Position numbers and translations under genes: made by a program
Shown here: piece after piece, positions 1 through 9,320 of the stretch
How positions within the stretch are numbered: the stretch's first letter is position 1
How the letters are laid out: each line of letters begins with the position of its first letter
NCBI RefSeq assembly: GCF_021556395.1
Contig: NZ_JAKGCS010000036.1
Coordinates: 558,001 to 622,000, forward strand
Length of the DNA stretch: 64,000 nucleotides
Source of the DNA: Acuticoccus kalidii
GTDB taxonomy: Bacteria > Pseudomonadota > Alphaproteobacteria > Rhizobiales > Amorphaceae
Reading direction: 5' to 3'
Notes under the pieces: generated by a model
What the model saw: only the letters and a program-made list of their open reading frames with translations
The model's database searches: none
Told to the model about the DNA's origin: nothing

Positions 1-93
1 GTCAGTGAGGCGGTTGCGGTGCTCGCCCCGTTCGGCGCGGCCGGGGACGTCCTTCGCGAGGCGGCACGGTTCGTCGCCGAGCGTCGTTCGTGA
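1..93 (+). CDS. C-terminal end of a probable polyprenyl synthetase (5' truncated)
   Basis: Only the last 30 codons lie in the window, in frame 1, ending with TGA at 91-93. The visible tail (LAPFGAAGDVLREAARF, then VAERRS at the end) resembles the last helix of farnesyl/geranylgeranyl diphosphate synthases of the IspA family, which often end in a similar ARFVxxRxS sequence. These enzymes condense isopentenyl diphosphate with allylic diphosphates to make isoprenoid precursors. The aspartate-rich catalytic motifs would be upstream, outside the window, so the call rests on tail resemblance alone. Another helical protein cannot be excluded. Confidence 0.4.
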   Translation, partial: VSEAVAVLAPFGAAGDVLREAARFVAERRS

Positions 94-177
94 AGGGCGG
101 CTGAACGCCCCGCTCAGGAACGCTTCAGACGGCTTCCCACAATGTGAGCCCCGTTGCACCAACACGGAGTGGGAAAG

Positions 178-588
178 ATGACCTTATCGACCCTGCGCTC
201 ACTGGTCGTGGCGCTCGCCACCGCCGGGGCGGCGCTCACGCTGACGTCGCCCGCAGGCGCGGCGACGGCCACCATCGGGACGATCGAGACGCGTAGCGCC
301 ATGCCGGCTCCGCAGGCGACGGGCGTCCAGCTCGCGCATGGACCGTCCCGCTATGACGACCGGCGCTATCGCGGCCGCGGCCACGGGCACCGCTATCATG
401 GCGATCGCGGCCGGCATCATGGCCACCGTCCTCCGCCGCGCCGCTGGGCCCGTCCGCTGCCGCCGCCGCCGCGTTACTATCGGCGCAACGTGGTCCGCAT
501 CGCCCCCTGCCGGGTGCGGGTGACGACGTTCACGCCGCGCGGCCGTGTCATCCGGGTGGTCAATAGCTGCGGTCCGGTCTGGCGTTGA
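178..588 (+). CDS. Small secreted His/Arg/Gly-rich basic protein, unknown function
   Basis: The protein has 136 residues from the ATG at 178, which has a GGAG ribosome site eight bases upstream. An in-frame ATG at 154 would add eight residues but has no such site. Residues 1-25 form a signal peptide (basic start, long Ala/Leu/Val core, probable cut after SPAGA). The middle, about residues 60-105, is packed with Arg, His, Gly and Tyr, followed by a Pro/Arg-rich segment. The last 25 residues are less skewed, contain two cysteines (PCRVRV and NSCGPVW) and probably form a small beta structure with a disulfide. The protein is probably periplasmic or surface exposed. The His-rich stretch could bind metal, or the basic stretch could bind acidic polymers; neither is shown. 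It is followed by a terminator and faces leuC. Confidence 0.7.
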   Translation: MTLSTLRSLVVALATAGAALTLTSPAGAATATIGTIETRSAMPAPQATGVQLAHGPSRYDDRRYRGRGHGHRYHGDRGRHHGHRPPPRRWARPLPPPPRYYRRNVVRIAPCRVRVTTFTPRGRVIRVVNSCGPVWR

Positions 589-619
589 CCGGACGGCGGT
601 CGCCCTTCGCCGAAATGAG

Positions 620-644
620 AAAGGCGCCCGGTGGGCGCCTTTTC
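620..644. terminator. Bidirectional intrinsic terminator
   Basis: A seven-base GC stem (GGCGCCC at 623-629 with GGGCGCC at 633-639) has a three-base loop, with A residues before and T residues after. It lies between the convergent secreted-protein gene and leuC and can serve both strands. Confidence 0.8.
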
Positions 645-679
645 GTTTGTCGCTGGTCGCGCTTTGGCGGCGCGTGCGG

Positions 680-2080
680 CTAGAGCTTGCGCACGTCGAC
701 GAAATGGCCGGCGATCGCAGCCGCCGCCGCCATCTGCGGCGAGACGAGGTGCGTGCGACCGCGGAAACCCTGCCGGCCCTCGAAATTGCGGTTCGAGGTG
801 GAGGCGCAACGCTCTTCCGGCGCGAGGCGGTCGGCGTTCATGCCGAGGCACATTGAGCAGCCCGGTTCGCGCCACTCGAAGCCGGCTTCGATCAGCACCT
901 TGTCGATGCCTTCCTGCTCGGCCTGCTGCTTCACGAGGCCGGAGCCGGGAACGACCATCCCCGACACGCCCTCGGCGATCTTGTGACCTTTGACGACGTC
1001 GGCGACGGCGCGCAGATCCTCGATCCGTCCGTTGGTGCAGGAGCCGATGAAGGCCTTGTCGATCCGGATGTCGGTCATCGGCGTGCCGGGCGTGAGGCCC
1101 ATATAAGCGAGCGCACGCTCCATCGCGCGGCGCTTGCCGGCGTCGTCGACATCGGCCGGGTTCGGCACCGTCCCATCGATCGCGACGACGGCTTCGGGCG
1201 AGGTGCCCCAGGTCACGATCGGCGGGAGGTTCGTCGCGTCGAGCGTGATCTCGCGGTCGAACACGGCGTTGGGGTCGCTCGGCAGCGAGCGCCAATAGGC
1301 GAGGGCATGCTCGAACGCGGCGCCGGAAGGGGCCTTCGGACGGCCCTTGATGTAGGCGTACGTCGTCTCGTCCGGGGCGACCATGCCGGCGCGGGCACCC
1401 GCCTCGATCGACATGTTGCAGACCGTCATCCGGCCTTCCATCGACAGGGCGCGGATCGCCTCGCCCGCATATTCGATGACGTAGCCCGTGCCGCCGGCGG
1501 TGCCGATCGTGCCGATGATCGACAGCACGATGTCCTTCGCGGTGATCCAGTGCGGCGCGGTGCCGTTCACCGTCACGCGCATGTTTTTCGCTTTGCGGGT
1601 GACGAGCGTCTGCGTCGCGAGGACGTGCTCGACCTCGGAGGTGCCGATCCCGTGCGCGAGCGCGCCGAACGCGCCGTGCGTCGAGGTGTGGCTGTCGCCG
1701 CACACGATGGTCATGCCGGGCAGGGTGAAGCCTTGCTCCGGGCCGACGATGTGGACGATGCCCTGACGGCTGTCGAGCTCGTTATAATATTCGATGCCGA
1801 AATCGACCGCATTCTGCGCCAGCGTCGACACCTGGAGAGCCGATTCGGGATCGTCGATCCCGGCGCTGCGGTCGGTGGTCGGCACATTGTGGTCGACGAC
1901 GGCCAGGGTGCGGCTCGGCGCATGAACCTTGCGGCCGGCCAGACGCAGCCCCTCGAACGCCTGCGGGCTCGTGACTTCATGTACGAGATGACGATCGATA
2001 TAGAGGAGCGCCGTGCCGTCTTCGGACACTTCCACGAGGTGGTCGTCCCAGATTTTATCGTACAGCGTGCGCGGCGACAT
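680..2080 (-). CDS. leuC: 3-isopropylmalate dehydratase large subunit
   Basis: LeuC isomerises 2-isopropylmalate to 3-isopropylmalate in leucine synthesis, as a [4Fe-4S] heterodimer with LeuD. The protein has 466 residues, the usual length. The chosen ATG at 2080 ([14 protein letters not shown]) matches the family start and has a GGGAGG site upstream; an upstream in-frame start would add 26 residues without family similarity. Cluster ligands are visible as GSCTNGR (cysteine near 347) and GCSMCLGM (cysteines near 407 and 410). [12 protein letters not shown] and the [10 protein letters not shown] segment near the C-terminus are also typical. No leuD is in the window, so the small subunit is encoded elsewhere. 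The gene stands alone, converging on the upstream small gene across a terminator. Confidence 0.97.
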   Translation of the reverse strand: MSPRTLYDKIWDDHLVEVSEDGTALLYIDRHLVHEVTSPQAFEGLRLAGRKVHAPSRTLAVVDHNVPTTDRSAGIDDPESALQVSTLAQNAVDFGIEYYNELDSRQGIVHIVGPEQGFTLPGMTIVCGDSHTSTHGAFGALAHGIGTSEVEHVLATQTLVTRKAKNMRVTVNGTAPHWITAKDIVLSIIGTIGTAGGTGYVIEYAGEAIRALSMEGRMTVCNMSIEAGARAGMVAPDETTYAYIKGRPKAPSGAAFEHALAYWRSLPSDPNAVFDREITLDATNLPPIVTWGTSPEAVVAIDGTVPNPADVDDAGKRRAMERALAYMGLTPGTPMTDIRIDKAFIGSCTNGRIEDLRAVADVVKGHKIAEGVSGMVVPGSGLVKQQAEQEGIDKVLIEAGFEWREPGCSMCLGMNADRLAPEERCASTSNRNFEGRQGFRGRTHLVSPQMAAAAAIAGHFVDVRKL

Positions 2081-2454
2081 GGCCTTCAGGCCTCCCTCTT
2101 TTTCATGTGTCCAATTCACATGCCAACGCGGCCGGCGCTTGGCAAGCGGCGAACGCATCGGTTTCGTCCGGACAATGCCACCGGCGCGAATGTCGGCGCA
2201 ATCGGTGGGCGCGGGCGACGACGGGTCGAGCCGGCTCGAAGCGGTCGCCTCGGCGCCGGCGTGCGTCTCGCCGATCGGCCGGGCCGATGGTGGCTGCCGC
2301 GCCCGGCGCGCGCGCCGGGTGTGACATCTTGTCCGCTTCGGATGGGCCGAACGGTGACGCGGACGTGCGTCCCTTACACAAGATTGGATGATGGCCCCGT
2401 TTGTTCAACAGGGCCGAGATCGAGAGAGGCCGCCTCGAGGGTGCCTGAGTGGAG
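2081..2454. other. Intergenic region upstream of leuC
   Basis: About 370 bases lie between the leuC start and the end of ptsN. I see no gene with credible codon use or similarity on either strand. The region should hold the leuC promoter and any leucine-responsive leader, but I could not pick out convincing -35/-10 boxes or a leucine-rich leader peptide. Confidence 0.5.
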
Positions 2455-2475
2455 GCTGAGCGTGGTCCGCTCAGC
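2455..2475 (-). terminator. Hairpin at the end of ptsN
   Basis: A perfect eight-base stem, GCTGAGCG with CGCTCAGC, and a five-base loop overlap the ptsN stop codon. There is no clear U-tract on the minus strand, so this may be a weak or Rho-assisted terminator, or an RNA 3'-end stabiliser. Confidence 0.4.
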
Positions 2476-2938
2476 TCACCGGCGCCGCGGCGGCCGCGCG
2501 GGTCAGAAGGCCGTAGATGTCGCGGGCATTGTCGGCGTCGCGCAGCTCGTCGACCATGCCGGGCGCGCGCAGGATGCGTGCGATCTTGGCGAGTGCCTTC
2601 AAATGGTCCGCCCCGGCGTCTTCCGGGGCGAGGAGGGCGAAGATCAGATCGACCGGCTGATCGTCGAGCGCCTCGAACTCGATCGGGGCGCTCAAGCGGA
2701 AGAAAAAGCCGGAGAGGTGATCGAGCCCCACGAGCTTGCCGTGGGGAATCGCGATGCCGTTGCCGACGCCGGTGGACCCGAGCCGCTCGCGTTGAAGGAG
2801 CGTGTCGAACACCTCACGCTCCGGGACACCGATCTGCCGGGCGGCAACCGCGCTGATTTCCTGAATGGCCTGCTTCTTGGAGTGAACGTTCAACCGTTGA
2901 ACGATGCTGTCCGGGGTCAGGAGCGCGGTGATGTCCAT
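2471..2938 (-). CDS. ptsN: PTS IIA-like nitrogen regulatory protein PtsN (EIIA-Ntr)
   Basis: PtsN is the terminal phosphoacceptor of the nitrogen PTS (EI-Ntr, NPr, EIIA-Ntr), a regulatory phosphorelay affecting potassium, nitrogen and carbon physiology. The protein has 155 residues from the ATG at 2938 (MDITALLTP). The single PTS EIIA type-2 domain covers nearly all of it, with the phosphorylated histidine visible as His66 in IPHGK. It lies five bases after the stop of hpf and in line with rpoN, the classical rpoN-hpf-ptsN arrangement, so the three are probably cotranscribed. The tail is Ala-rich. An in-frame upstream start at 3025 would overlap hpf and is unlikely. Confidence 0.96.
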   Translation of the reverse strand: MDITALLTPDSIVQRLNVHSKKQAIQEISAVAARQIGVPEREVFDTLLQRERLGSTGVGNGIAIPHGKLVGLDHLSGFFFRLSAPIEFEALDDQPVDLIFALLAPEDAGADHLKALAKIARILRAPGMVDELRDADNARDIYGLLTRAAAAAPVS

Positions 2939-2942
2939 GGTC

Positions 2943-3563
2943 CTAGCCCGCCGCCGAGGCACCATTGCCCGCGGTCTCCCGCGGGGTATCGGAGCCGGCA
3001 AGCGATGGATCGATCCATCCGACATTGCCGTCTTGGCGACGGTAGACGACGTTGAGCGTCGAGTTGGCGGCGTTGACGAACATCAGCGCCGGCGAATCGA
3101 TGAGGTCGAGCTGGAGCACGGCCATGCCGACGGTCATCGTGCGCACCTTTGTCGGTGCTTCGGCGACGACGAGCGGCGCATAGTTGGCCTCGAGCTCCTC
3201 GTCCTCCTCCGGCGAAGCGAGGACGAACTCGCTCGCGGCGGTGACCATGTCGCTGTTCGACGGGCCGTGATTGTGGGCCTTGAGGCGGCGCTTGTAGCGG
3301 CGCAAACGCTTGTCGATGCGCTCACCGGCCTGCTCGAAGGCTTGCGTCGCGTCACCCGCCGTCGCGGAGGTGCGCAATACGACGCCCGTGTCGAGGTGAA
3401 GCGTGCAATCGGCTTCGAAGCCCGCGCCGCTCTTCGTCAGCGTGACCTGGCCCGAATAGTTGCCGTCGAAATATTTTCCGACCGAGACCGCAACTCGCTC
3501 CTCGATGCGCTGCCGCAAGGACGAGCCAACGTCCATATTCTTCCCGGCGATGGTGAGAGACAT
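2943..3563 (-). CDS. hpf: Long-form ribosome hibernation promoting factor
   Basis: HPF binds the 30S subunit and drives formation of inactive 100S ribosome dimers in resting cells. The protein has 206 residues from the ATG at 3563, which has an AGAGG site upstream. The N-terminal ribosome-binding domain spans about residues 1-105 (MSLTIAGKNMDVG through DKRLRRYKRRL). After an acidic linker, a C-terminal dimerisation domain spans about 145-195 (KVRTMTVGMAVLQLDL, then MFVNAANSTLNVVYRR). The two domains make this the long form that dimerises ribosomes without a separate RMF. It sits between rpoN and ptsN. A promoter-like sequence at the end of rpoN suggests extra transcription of hpf-ptsN independent of the upstream genes. 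Confidence 0.96.
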   Translation of the reverse strand: MSLTIAGKNMDVGSSLRQRIEERVAVSVGKYFDGNYSGQVTLTKSGAGFEADCTLHLDTGVVLRTSATAGDATQAFEQAGERIDKRLRRYKRRLKAHNHGPSNSDMVTAASEFVLASPEEDEELEANYAPLVVAEAPTKVRTMTVGMAVLQLDLIDSPALMFVNAANSTLNVVYRRQDGNVGWIDPSLAGSDTPRETAGNGASAAG

Positions 3564-3706
3564 TGCGACCTCTTTAGTCGATGACACCCTGCAGCGTTTT
3601 TCTGCTGCGTTCTTATTTGAGCCCGTTTTGCGCCCGGGTCGATCCCAAGCGGTAAAAGGGCGCATGTCGCGTGTGCGCGGCCGTCTCACGTTTCGACGGC
3701 GCGGCC

Positions 3707-3735
3707 TTCTATGCTCGCGCCGTCTCGTGTGTCAA
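3707..3735 (-). promoter_or_regulatory. Candidate sigma-70 promoter for hpf-ptsN
   Basis: On the minus strand a perfect -35 box TTGACA (3735-3730) is followed after 17 bases by ATAGAA (3712-3707). It overlaps the stop end of rpoN and lies about 145 bases ahead of the hpf start. The boxes and spacing are seen in the sequence; activity is inferred. Confidence 0.5.
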
Positions 3736-5078
3736 CGCCGCGCTTGCGCGGCGCCGGTCCGTTCGTGCCGTGCGATGCGGCGTCGCTCGACCGACGAAGG
3801 GATGTTCATCGCCTCCCGATATTTGGCGACCGTACGGCGCGCGATCACGATGCCCGCGGCCTTGAGGGTCTTCACGATTTCGTCGTCAGACCGCACGCTC
3901 GCCGGCGTTTCCGTGTCGACGATCTGACGGATTTTCGCCCGCACCGCGTCTGCCGAAACACTGCCGTCGGCCGCGTCGATCGCCACGGCGAAGAATGCGC
4001 GGAAAGGGTAAACACCCCGTGGCGAGGATAGCGCTTTGTTGGACACGACGCGGGAGACGGTCGATTCGTGCATGCCGATGTCCTCGGCCACTTCGCGCAG
4101 TGTCAGCGGCGAGACATGCTGCGCCGTTCCTTCGAAAAACGCACGCTGACGGGTGACGATGGCGCTCGCGACCTTGACGATGGTGCGGGCGCGCTGATCG
4201 AGGCTGCGGGTCAGCCAATGTGCCGAGCGCAGGCACTGATTGGCGAAGGAAACGGCCTGTGCATTTCCGGTCGCGGCGATTTCGGCGTGATAATCGGCAT
4301 CTATCAACACCTTTGGCAGCCGCGCGGTGTCGAGAACGACGAGAAAGCCGCCATTCGGCCGCGGATGGACGATGACGTCGGGCTCGATCGCGTGGACGGG
4401 GGTGGTGTCGAAGGCAAGGCCCGGCCGCGGGTCGAGCGTGCGCAGGAGCGCCATCGTCTCGATCACATCGTCCTCGCTGGTCTCGCAGATCTCGGCGAGG
4501 CGCCGCACGTCGCGACGGGCGACGAGTTGCAGATTGTCGAGAATGCCGCGCGCGGTGGAGCTGAGAACGCCGCGGTCCTCGAGCTGAAGGGCGAGGCATT
4601 CGGGCAACGAGCGGGCGAAAAGGCCCGCGGGGGAGATCGTCTGCAGCTTGGCGAGGGTGGCCTCGACCGCGGCGCGCGGGACGCCGAGCATTTCGGTGGC
4701 GTCGTCCTCCGCGCCCTCCGCGAGCCGTCCGGTCTCCTCGACCGAGCCGATCAGGAAGGCGGCGATCGCCTTTTCCGCATCGTCGAAATCGAGGGAGGCG
4801 ACCTCCCTGGCGCAGTGATCCGCGAGGGACGGCTTCGCGGCCACCATGGCGAGCGGGTCGAGGGTGGAGCGGTCGCGCGAGACGGTGTCTCGCCGGCCCG
4901 AGCCGCGTGAATCGGGGCGCGAGGCCAGCGTGAGGAGAGGGTTCTGGTCGACCTCCTCCCTGACGGCCGACTCCAGTTCCAGGTTGGACATCTGCAGCAG
5001 CTTGATCGCCTGCATGAGTTGCGGCGTCATCGCCAAGGTCTGGCGCTGCGACTGAACAAGCCTGAGGGATAGTGTCAC
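3732..5078 (-). CDS. rpoN: RNA polymerase sigma-54 factor
   Basis: RpoN directs RNA polymerase to -24/-12 promoters that need AAA+ activators, typically for nitrogen, carbon and motility genes. The glutamine/leucine-rich activator-interacting region I is at the start (SQRQTLAMTPQLMQAIKLLQ). The core-binding domain follows, and the RpoN box ARRTVAKYRE, which reads the -24 element, is near residue 410. The start is uncertain. GTG at 5078 gives 448 residues and places region I at the very N-terminus as in homologues; a TTG at 5144, overlapping the lptB stop, would add 22 residues. The protein is somewhat short for the family because the acidic region II linker is reduced. It is downstream of lptB, as in many alphaproteobacteria. 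Confidence 0.95.
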   Translation of the reverse strand: MTLSLRLVQSQRQTLAMTPQLMQAIKLLQMSNLELESAVREEVDQNPLLTLASRPDSRGSGRRDTVSRDRSTLDPLAMVAAKPSLADHCAREVASLDFDDAEKAIAAFLIGSVEETGRLAEGAEDDATEMLGVPRAAVEATLAKLQTISPAGLFARSLPECLALQLEDRGVLSSTARGILDNLQLVARRDVRRLAEICETSEDDVIETMALLRTLDPRPGLAFDTTPVHAIEPDVIVHPRPNGGFLVVLDTARLPKVLIDADYHAEIAATGNAQAVSFANQCLRSAHWLTRSLDQRARTIVKVASAIVTRQRAFFEGTAQHVSPLTLREVAEDIGMHESTVSRVVSNKALSSPRGVYPFRAFFAVAIDAADGSVSADAVRAKIRQIVDTETPASVRSDDEIVKTLKAAGIVIARRTVAKYREAMNIPSSVERRRIARHERTGAAQARR

Positions 5079-5140
5079 GAAATCGAAACCCGTTGGCGCA
5101 ATCCTTGCATGCCCATTGAATAGACCGTTACCGGCCGCTG

Positions 5141-5866
5141 TCAAAGGCGGAATTGCTCACCGAGATAGAGCCGGCGCACATCCGGGTTGTTGACGATCTC
5201 GTCCGGCGTGCCTTCGGTGAGGACCTCGCCGCCCGCAATAATCGTCGCCCGGTCAATGAGGCCGAGCGTTTCGCGCACATTGTGGTCGGTGATCAGCACC
5301 CCGATTCCGCGCTGGGTGAGGTGGCGCACCAAAGCCTGAATATCTGCTACCGCGATCGGATCGACGCCGGCGAACGGCTCGTCGAGCAGCATGAAGTCGG
5401 GCCGCGAGGCGAGCGCGCGCGCGATCTCGACGCGCCGCCGCTCACCGCCCGACAGCGACGGGGCGGGGGCATTCGCAAGCCGTGTCAGGCCGAACTCGTC
5501 AAGGAGCTCGGCAAGCGCCTCGCGCCGCTTCGCGCGACTGGGCTCGGTCAGCTCCAGAATGGACAGGATGTTCTGAGCCACGGTGAGCCCGCGGAAAATC
5601 GAGGCCTCTTGCGGCAGATAGCCGATGCCGAGGCGGGCGCGCCGATACATCGGCAGGCGCGTCACCTCGAAACCATCGAGGCTGATCGAGCCGGCGTCCG
5701 GCTTGATGAGGCCGGTGATCATGTAGAACACGGTCGTCTTGCCGGCGCCGTTCGGGCCGAGAAGGCCGACGGTCTCGCCCTGGCGCACGGTGAGCGAGAC
5801 GTCCCGCACGACGGTGCGCCGCCCGTAGGTCTTGGCGAGATTGTCGACCCCGAGTCCGAGCGACAT
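5141..5866 (-). CDS. lptB: LPS export ABC transporter ATP-binding protein LptB
   Basis: LptB is the cytoplasmic ATPase of the LptB2FGC complex, which extracts lipopolysaccharide from the inner membrane. The protein has 241 residues from the ATG at 5866, which has an AGGA site; an ATG at 5956 would add a 30-residue poorly conserved tail. Visible motifs are Walker A GPNGAGKTT at 37-45, the Q-loop glutamine at 86, the signature LSGGERRR at 138-145, Walker B with the catalytic glutamate in LLDEPFAGVDP (Glu163), and the H-loop His195. It is upstream of rpoN as expected. The lptC and lptA genes that usually precede lptB in related genomes are not found: the next gene upstream is on the other strand. 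Confidence 0.95.
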   Translation of the reverse strand: MSLGLGVDNLAKTYGRRTVVRDVSLTVRQGETVGLLGPNGAGKTTVFYMITGLIKPDAGSISLDGFEVTRLPMYRRARLGIGYLPQEASIFRGLTVAQNILSILELTEPSRAKRREALAELLDEFGLTRLANAPAPSLSGGERRRVEIARALASRPDFMLLDEPFAGVDPIAVADIQALVRHLTQRGIGVLITDHNVRETLGLIDRATIIAGGEVLTEGTPDEIVNNPDVRRLYLGEQFRL

Positions 5867-6403
5867 CGGTTCCTGCTCTGCTACATGGCGGCTCCGTCCC
5901 GCCTTTCGTTTGTCCCCGGTTGACGAGGGCCGCGCGTGAGGGGCGGATTGATCCATCTAAGCCGTCCAATATAGGTCCAATTCCCCGGCGCATGAGCGAT
6001 GCCGTCTCGGGTGGGCAGAGGCGGGATCGGTCATGCGCGGCCTACCGACAGGAAAAAGGTGGCGCTTCCTTGGCGAAGCAGCGGGCCTTTTCCGTGTCCG
6101 GCGGGTCGTCTTTATATGTGATCGAGTATCGCCGTTACCTCAACGCCCGAATGGATTCAGTGCGTGTCGGAATGACGCGATCGAGCGATATCGTCGCACC
6201 TTCGACCGGGCTTTGCGACCGGGCGGGCGGCTTCAGGGGTGCCGTCCTGTACAAAATCGTTGCGGAATGCGTTAAGTCGGACACGTCGGAGCCCGCTGGC
6301 GCACCGGATCCGCCACCCGATCGGAACGCGTGGCGCGCCGTGGCCGAGCGGCCGCGACGGGGCCGACCACTGCGAAAAATCTCAAAGCGATCGAGGCGAA
6401 TGC
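5867..6403. other. Divergent intergenic region, no gene seen
   Basis: This region of 537 bases separates lptB and the septation protein gene, which point away from each other. Open frames on either strand here lack family resemblance and show no consistent codon bias. It presumably carries the promoters for both directions. No clear operator or RNA structure was recognised. Confidence 0.5.
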
Positions 6404-7033
6404 ATGGCTGAAACGGATGGGCGAAAGCGGGAACCGGGCGTTCTGAAGCTCATTTTGGAACTCGGGCCGCTCCTCGTCTTCTTTTTCGTCAACGCGCGGG
6501 GCGGAAACTGGGATCTCAAATCATTCGGCGTCCTCGAAGGGGTCGCCGACAAGGACGTCGCGATCATGGCCGCGACGGGCGCCTTCATGGTGGCGACGGT
6601 CCTGGCGCTCTCGGTCTCCTTCGCGCTCTATCGGCGCGTGCCGGTCATGCCGCTCATTTCGGGGATCATCGTCGTCGTGTTCGGCGGGCTGACGCTCTAT
6701 CTGCAGGACGAATTGTTCATCAAGCTGAAGCCGACGATCGTGAACCTCATCTTCGCGGCGACGCTGCTCGGCGGGCTCTTCATCCTGAAGAAGCCGCTTC
6801 TCGGGATCGTCTTTTCCGGCGTCTTCGACCTCGACGAGGAGGGATGGCGCAAACTGACGCTGCGGTGGGGGCTGTTCTTCGTCTTCCTCGCCGTCCTCAA
6901 CGAGGTGGTGTGGCGGAATTTTTCCACCGATACGTGGGTCACGTTCAAGGTGTTCGGGACGATGCCGATCACCATTATCTTCACGCTGTGCCAGCTTCCG
7001 CTGATCCAGCGTCACGCTCTGCCTCAAAATTAG
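6404..7033 (+). CDS. yciB: Inner membrane septation protein A (YciB/IspZ family)
   Basis: The protein has 209 residues from the ATG at 6404, preceded by GAGGCGA. It is a polytopic membrane protein with about five to six hydrophobic helices. Family signatures are visible at the start ([15 protein letters not shown]), in the middle ([17 protein letters not shown]) and near the end ([20 protein letters not shown]). YciB/IspZ proteins act at the inner membrane and are linked to cell division and envelope maintenance; the biochemical activity is not settled. The usual alphaproteobacterial upstream neighbour ftsY is not present. The gene converges on acs across a strong hairpin. Confidence 0.93.
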   Translation: MAETDGRKREPGVLKLILELGPLLVFFFVNARGGNWDLKSFGVLEGVADKDVAIMAATGAFMVATVLALSVSFALYRRVPVMPLISGIIVVVFGGLTLYLQDELFIKLKPTIVNLIFAATLLGGLFILKKPLLGIVFSGVFDLDEEGWRKLTLRWGLFFVFLAVLNEVVWRNFSTDTWVTFKVFGTMPITIIFTLCQLPLIQRHALPQN

Positions 7034-7041
7034 GCAGGTGA

Positions 7042-7069
7042 CGCGGCCGGGTGCAGTGACCCGGCCGCG
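7042..7069. terminator. Hairpin between convergent yciB and acs
   Basis: A perfect stem of at least ten pairs (GCGGCCGGGT with ACCCGGCCGC) and a six-base loop fill the short gap between two stop codons. It has no T-tract but is well placed as a bidirectional transcription barrier. Confidence 0.6.
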
Positions 7070-7075
7070 CGCGCC

Positions 7076-9028
7076 TCAGGCCGTCGTCTTCCGGTTCTGA
7101 CGGTTGGCGATCAGATCCTCGACCACCGCCGGCTCGGCGAGCGTCGAGGTGTCGCCGAGCGCGCCAAAATCGTCCTCGGCGATCTTGCGCAGGATGCGGC
7201 GCATGATCTTGCCCGACCGTGTCTTCGGCAGGCCCGGCGCCCATTGGATGAGGTCGGGCTTCGCGATCGGGCCGATCTCCTGGCGGACCCAGTCGGACAG
7301 CTCCTTGCGCAGCGCTTCGGTCGGCTCCCGGTCCGACATCAGCGTCACATAGCAATAGATGCCCTGACCTTTGATGTCGTGCGGATAGCCGACGACGGCG
7401 GCCTCGCTGACGGCGGCATGGGCGACGAGCGCCGATTCGATCTCGGCCGTCCCCATGCGGTGGCCGGAGACGTTGAGCACGTCGTCGACGCGGCCGGTGA
7501 TCCAATAGTACCCGTCCCCGTCGCGCCGGCAGCCGTCGCCGGTGAAATAGGTGCCTTTATACTGCTGGAAGTAGGTGTCCATGAAGCGCTGATGATCGCC
7601 CCAGACGGTGCGCATCTGGCCGGGCCATGAGTCCTTGATGACGAGGACGCCTTCGCTCGCCCCATCTTTCTCCTCACCCGTCGCCGGATCGAGGACGGCG
7701 GGCTGGATGCCGAAAAACGGCGTCGTCGCCGAGCCGGGCTTCGTCGGTGTCGCGCCGGGGAGGGGGGTGATCAGGTGCCCGCCGGTCTCCGTCTGCCACC
7801 ACGTGTCGACGACGGGGCAGCGCTTGTCGCCCACGACCTCATAATACCAGCGCCAGGCTTCCGGATTGATCGGCTCGCCGACCGTGCCGAGAATGCGCAG
7901 CGAAGAGAGGTCGTGCTTCTTCACCGGTTCCTCGCCCTTGCCCATCAAAGCGCGGATCGCGGTGGGGGCGGTGTAGAAGGTGGCGACCTTGTGCTTGTCA
8001 CACACGGCCCAGAACCGGCCGGCGTCGGGATAGGTCGGAACGCCCTCGAACATGAGGCTGATCGCGCCGTTCGCGAGCGGGCCGTAGACGATATAAGTGT
8101 GGCCCGTCACCCAGCCGACGTCCGCCGTGCACCAATAGACCTCGCCCTCCTGGTAGTCGAAGGTGAGCATGTGGGTCATCGCGGCATAGACCATGTAGCC
8201 GCCGGTGGTGTGGACGACGCCCTTCGGCCGCCCGGTCGAGCCGGACGTGTAGAGAATAAAGAGGGGATCCTCCGCCTTCATCTCCTCCGGCGGGCATTCG
8301 GCCGCGACGTCCGCCGCTTGCTCGTGAAGCCAGAAGTCGTTCTGCGAACGCCAGGCGACCTGCTTTCCCGTCCGCTTGACGACGAGGCATTTGACCGTTT
8401 CGTCGCACATCAGGAGCGCCTGGTTGGCGTTGTCCTTGAGGTTGGTCGTGCGGCCGCCGCGCGGGGCGCCGTCGGCGGTGATGAGGAGCGTCGCCTCGCA
8501 GTCGTTGATGCGGTTGGCGAGGCTGTCGGCCGAGAAGCCGGCGAACACCACCGAGTGGATCGCCCCGATCCGCGCGCAGGCGAGCATCGCGTAAGCCGCC
8601 TCGGGGATCATCGGCAGGTAGATGATCACCCGATCACCGCGCTTGACGCCGAGCGATTTGAGGACGTTCGCGAACTTGCAAACCTCCTCGTAGAGCTCGC
8701 GATACGTGATGTGCTTGGCCGGCGCGTCCGGGTCGTCCTGTTCCCAGATGATCGCCGTCTGATCGGCGCGGGTCGCAAGATGCCGGTCGACGCAGTTGAC
8801 GCACGCGTTCAGCGTGCCGTCCTCATACCAGCGGATGTCGACGTTCGGATAATCGAACGACGTGTTCTTCACCCTCGTATAGGGCTTGATCCAATCGATC
8901 CGCTTGCCTTCCTCACCCCAGAACGCGTCGGGATCCGCTACGGAGGCGGCATATTTCCGCTCGTAGGTCTCCGCGTTGATGTGAGCGGCCGATGCGATGT
9001 TCGAGGGGACCGCGAATATGTCGGTCAT
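7076..9028 (-). CDS. acs: Acetyl-coenzyme A synthetase
   Basis: This enzyme activates acetate with ATP and CoA to acetyl-CoA through acetyl-AMP, in the cytoplasm. The protein has 650 residues from the ATG at 9028, the family length; the extra upstream codons in frame are not conserved. Visible motifs are the AMP-binding P-loop [11 protein letters not shown] at about 260-270, WWQTETGG in the core, the hinge/acyl-adenylate segment [19 protein letters not shown], and the C-terminal [11 protein letters not shown] with the catalytic lysine near 609. In other bacteria this lysine is acetylated by Pat-type enzymes to switch the synthetase off. It is divergent from the TRAP transporter genes, with a 290-base shared upstream region. 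Confidence 0.98.
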   Translation of the reverse strand: MTDIFAVPSNIASAAHINAETYERKYAASVADPDAFWGEEGKRIDWIKPYTRVKNTSFDYPNVDIRWYEDGTLNACVNCVDRHLATRADQTAIIWEQDDPDAPAKHITYRELYEEVCKFANVLKSLGVKRGDRVIIYLPMIPEAAYAMLACARIGAIHSVVFAGFSADSLANRINDCEATLLITADGAPRGGRTTNLKDNANQALLMCDETVKCLVVKRTGKQVAWRSQNDFWLHEQAADVAAECPPEEMKAEDPLFILYTSGSTGRPKGVVHTTGGYMVYAAMTHMLTFDYQEGEVYWCTADVGWVTGHTYIVYGPLANGAISLMFEGVPTYPDAGRFWAVCDKHKVATFYTAPTAIRALMGKGEEPVKKHDLSSLRILGTVGEPINPEAWRWYYEVVGDKRCPVVDTWWQTETGGHLITPLPGATPTKPGSATTPFFGIQPAVLDPATGEEKDGASEGVLVIKDSWPGQMRTVWGDHQRFMDTYFQQYKGTYFTGDGCRRDGDGYYWITGRVDDVLNVSGHRMGTAEIESALVAHAAVSEAAVVGYPHDIKGQGIYCYVTLMSDREPTEALRKELSDWVRQEIGPIAKPDLIQWAPGLPKTRSGKIMRRILRKIAEDDFGALGDTSTLAEPAVVEDLIANRQNRKTTA

Positions 9029-9320
9029 AGCGTGTCCTCGCCGTTTCGTCGTGGTTCGCCTTATCAAACTCTTGCCGCCCGAGGCGGCCGGGACGTGCGG
9101 CTGACGGTGTCCACGACCATGTTTTCGCCACGCCGTTCCGTGGAGGCCGCTCGCACGGCCGTCCTTGCAAATAGCGATATCGGGTCATGGCAGGCGCGTC
9201 CATAAGTCCGCGCGTCGCCGAAGAATTGCGTCAATCGCTTCTCAGGGACGTTAGATTGCGGTTAAAGATTAACGACGAAAGGTCGGATTCAACGACCGAA
9301 CAGAACATGAGGGAGATCGC

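Noticed and set aside
2103-2408. Small minus-strand frame upstream of leuC as a leader gene
   Set aside because: No leucine run, no ribosome site and no conserved look; composition is typical of random high-GC frames.
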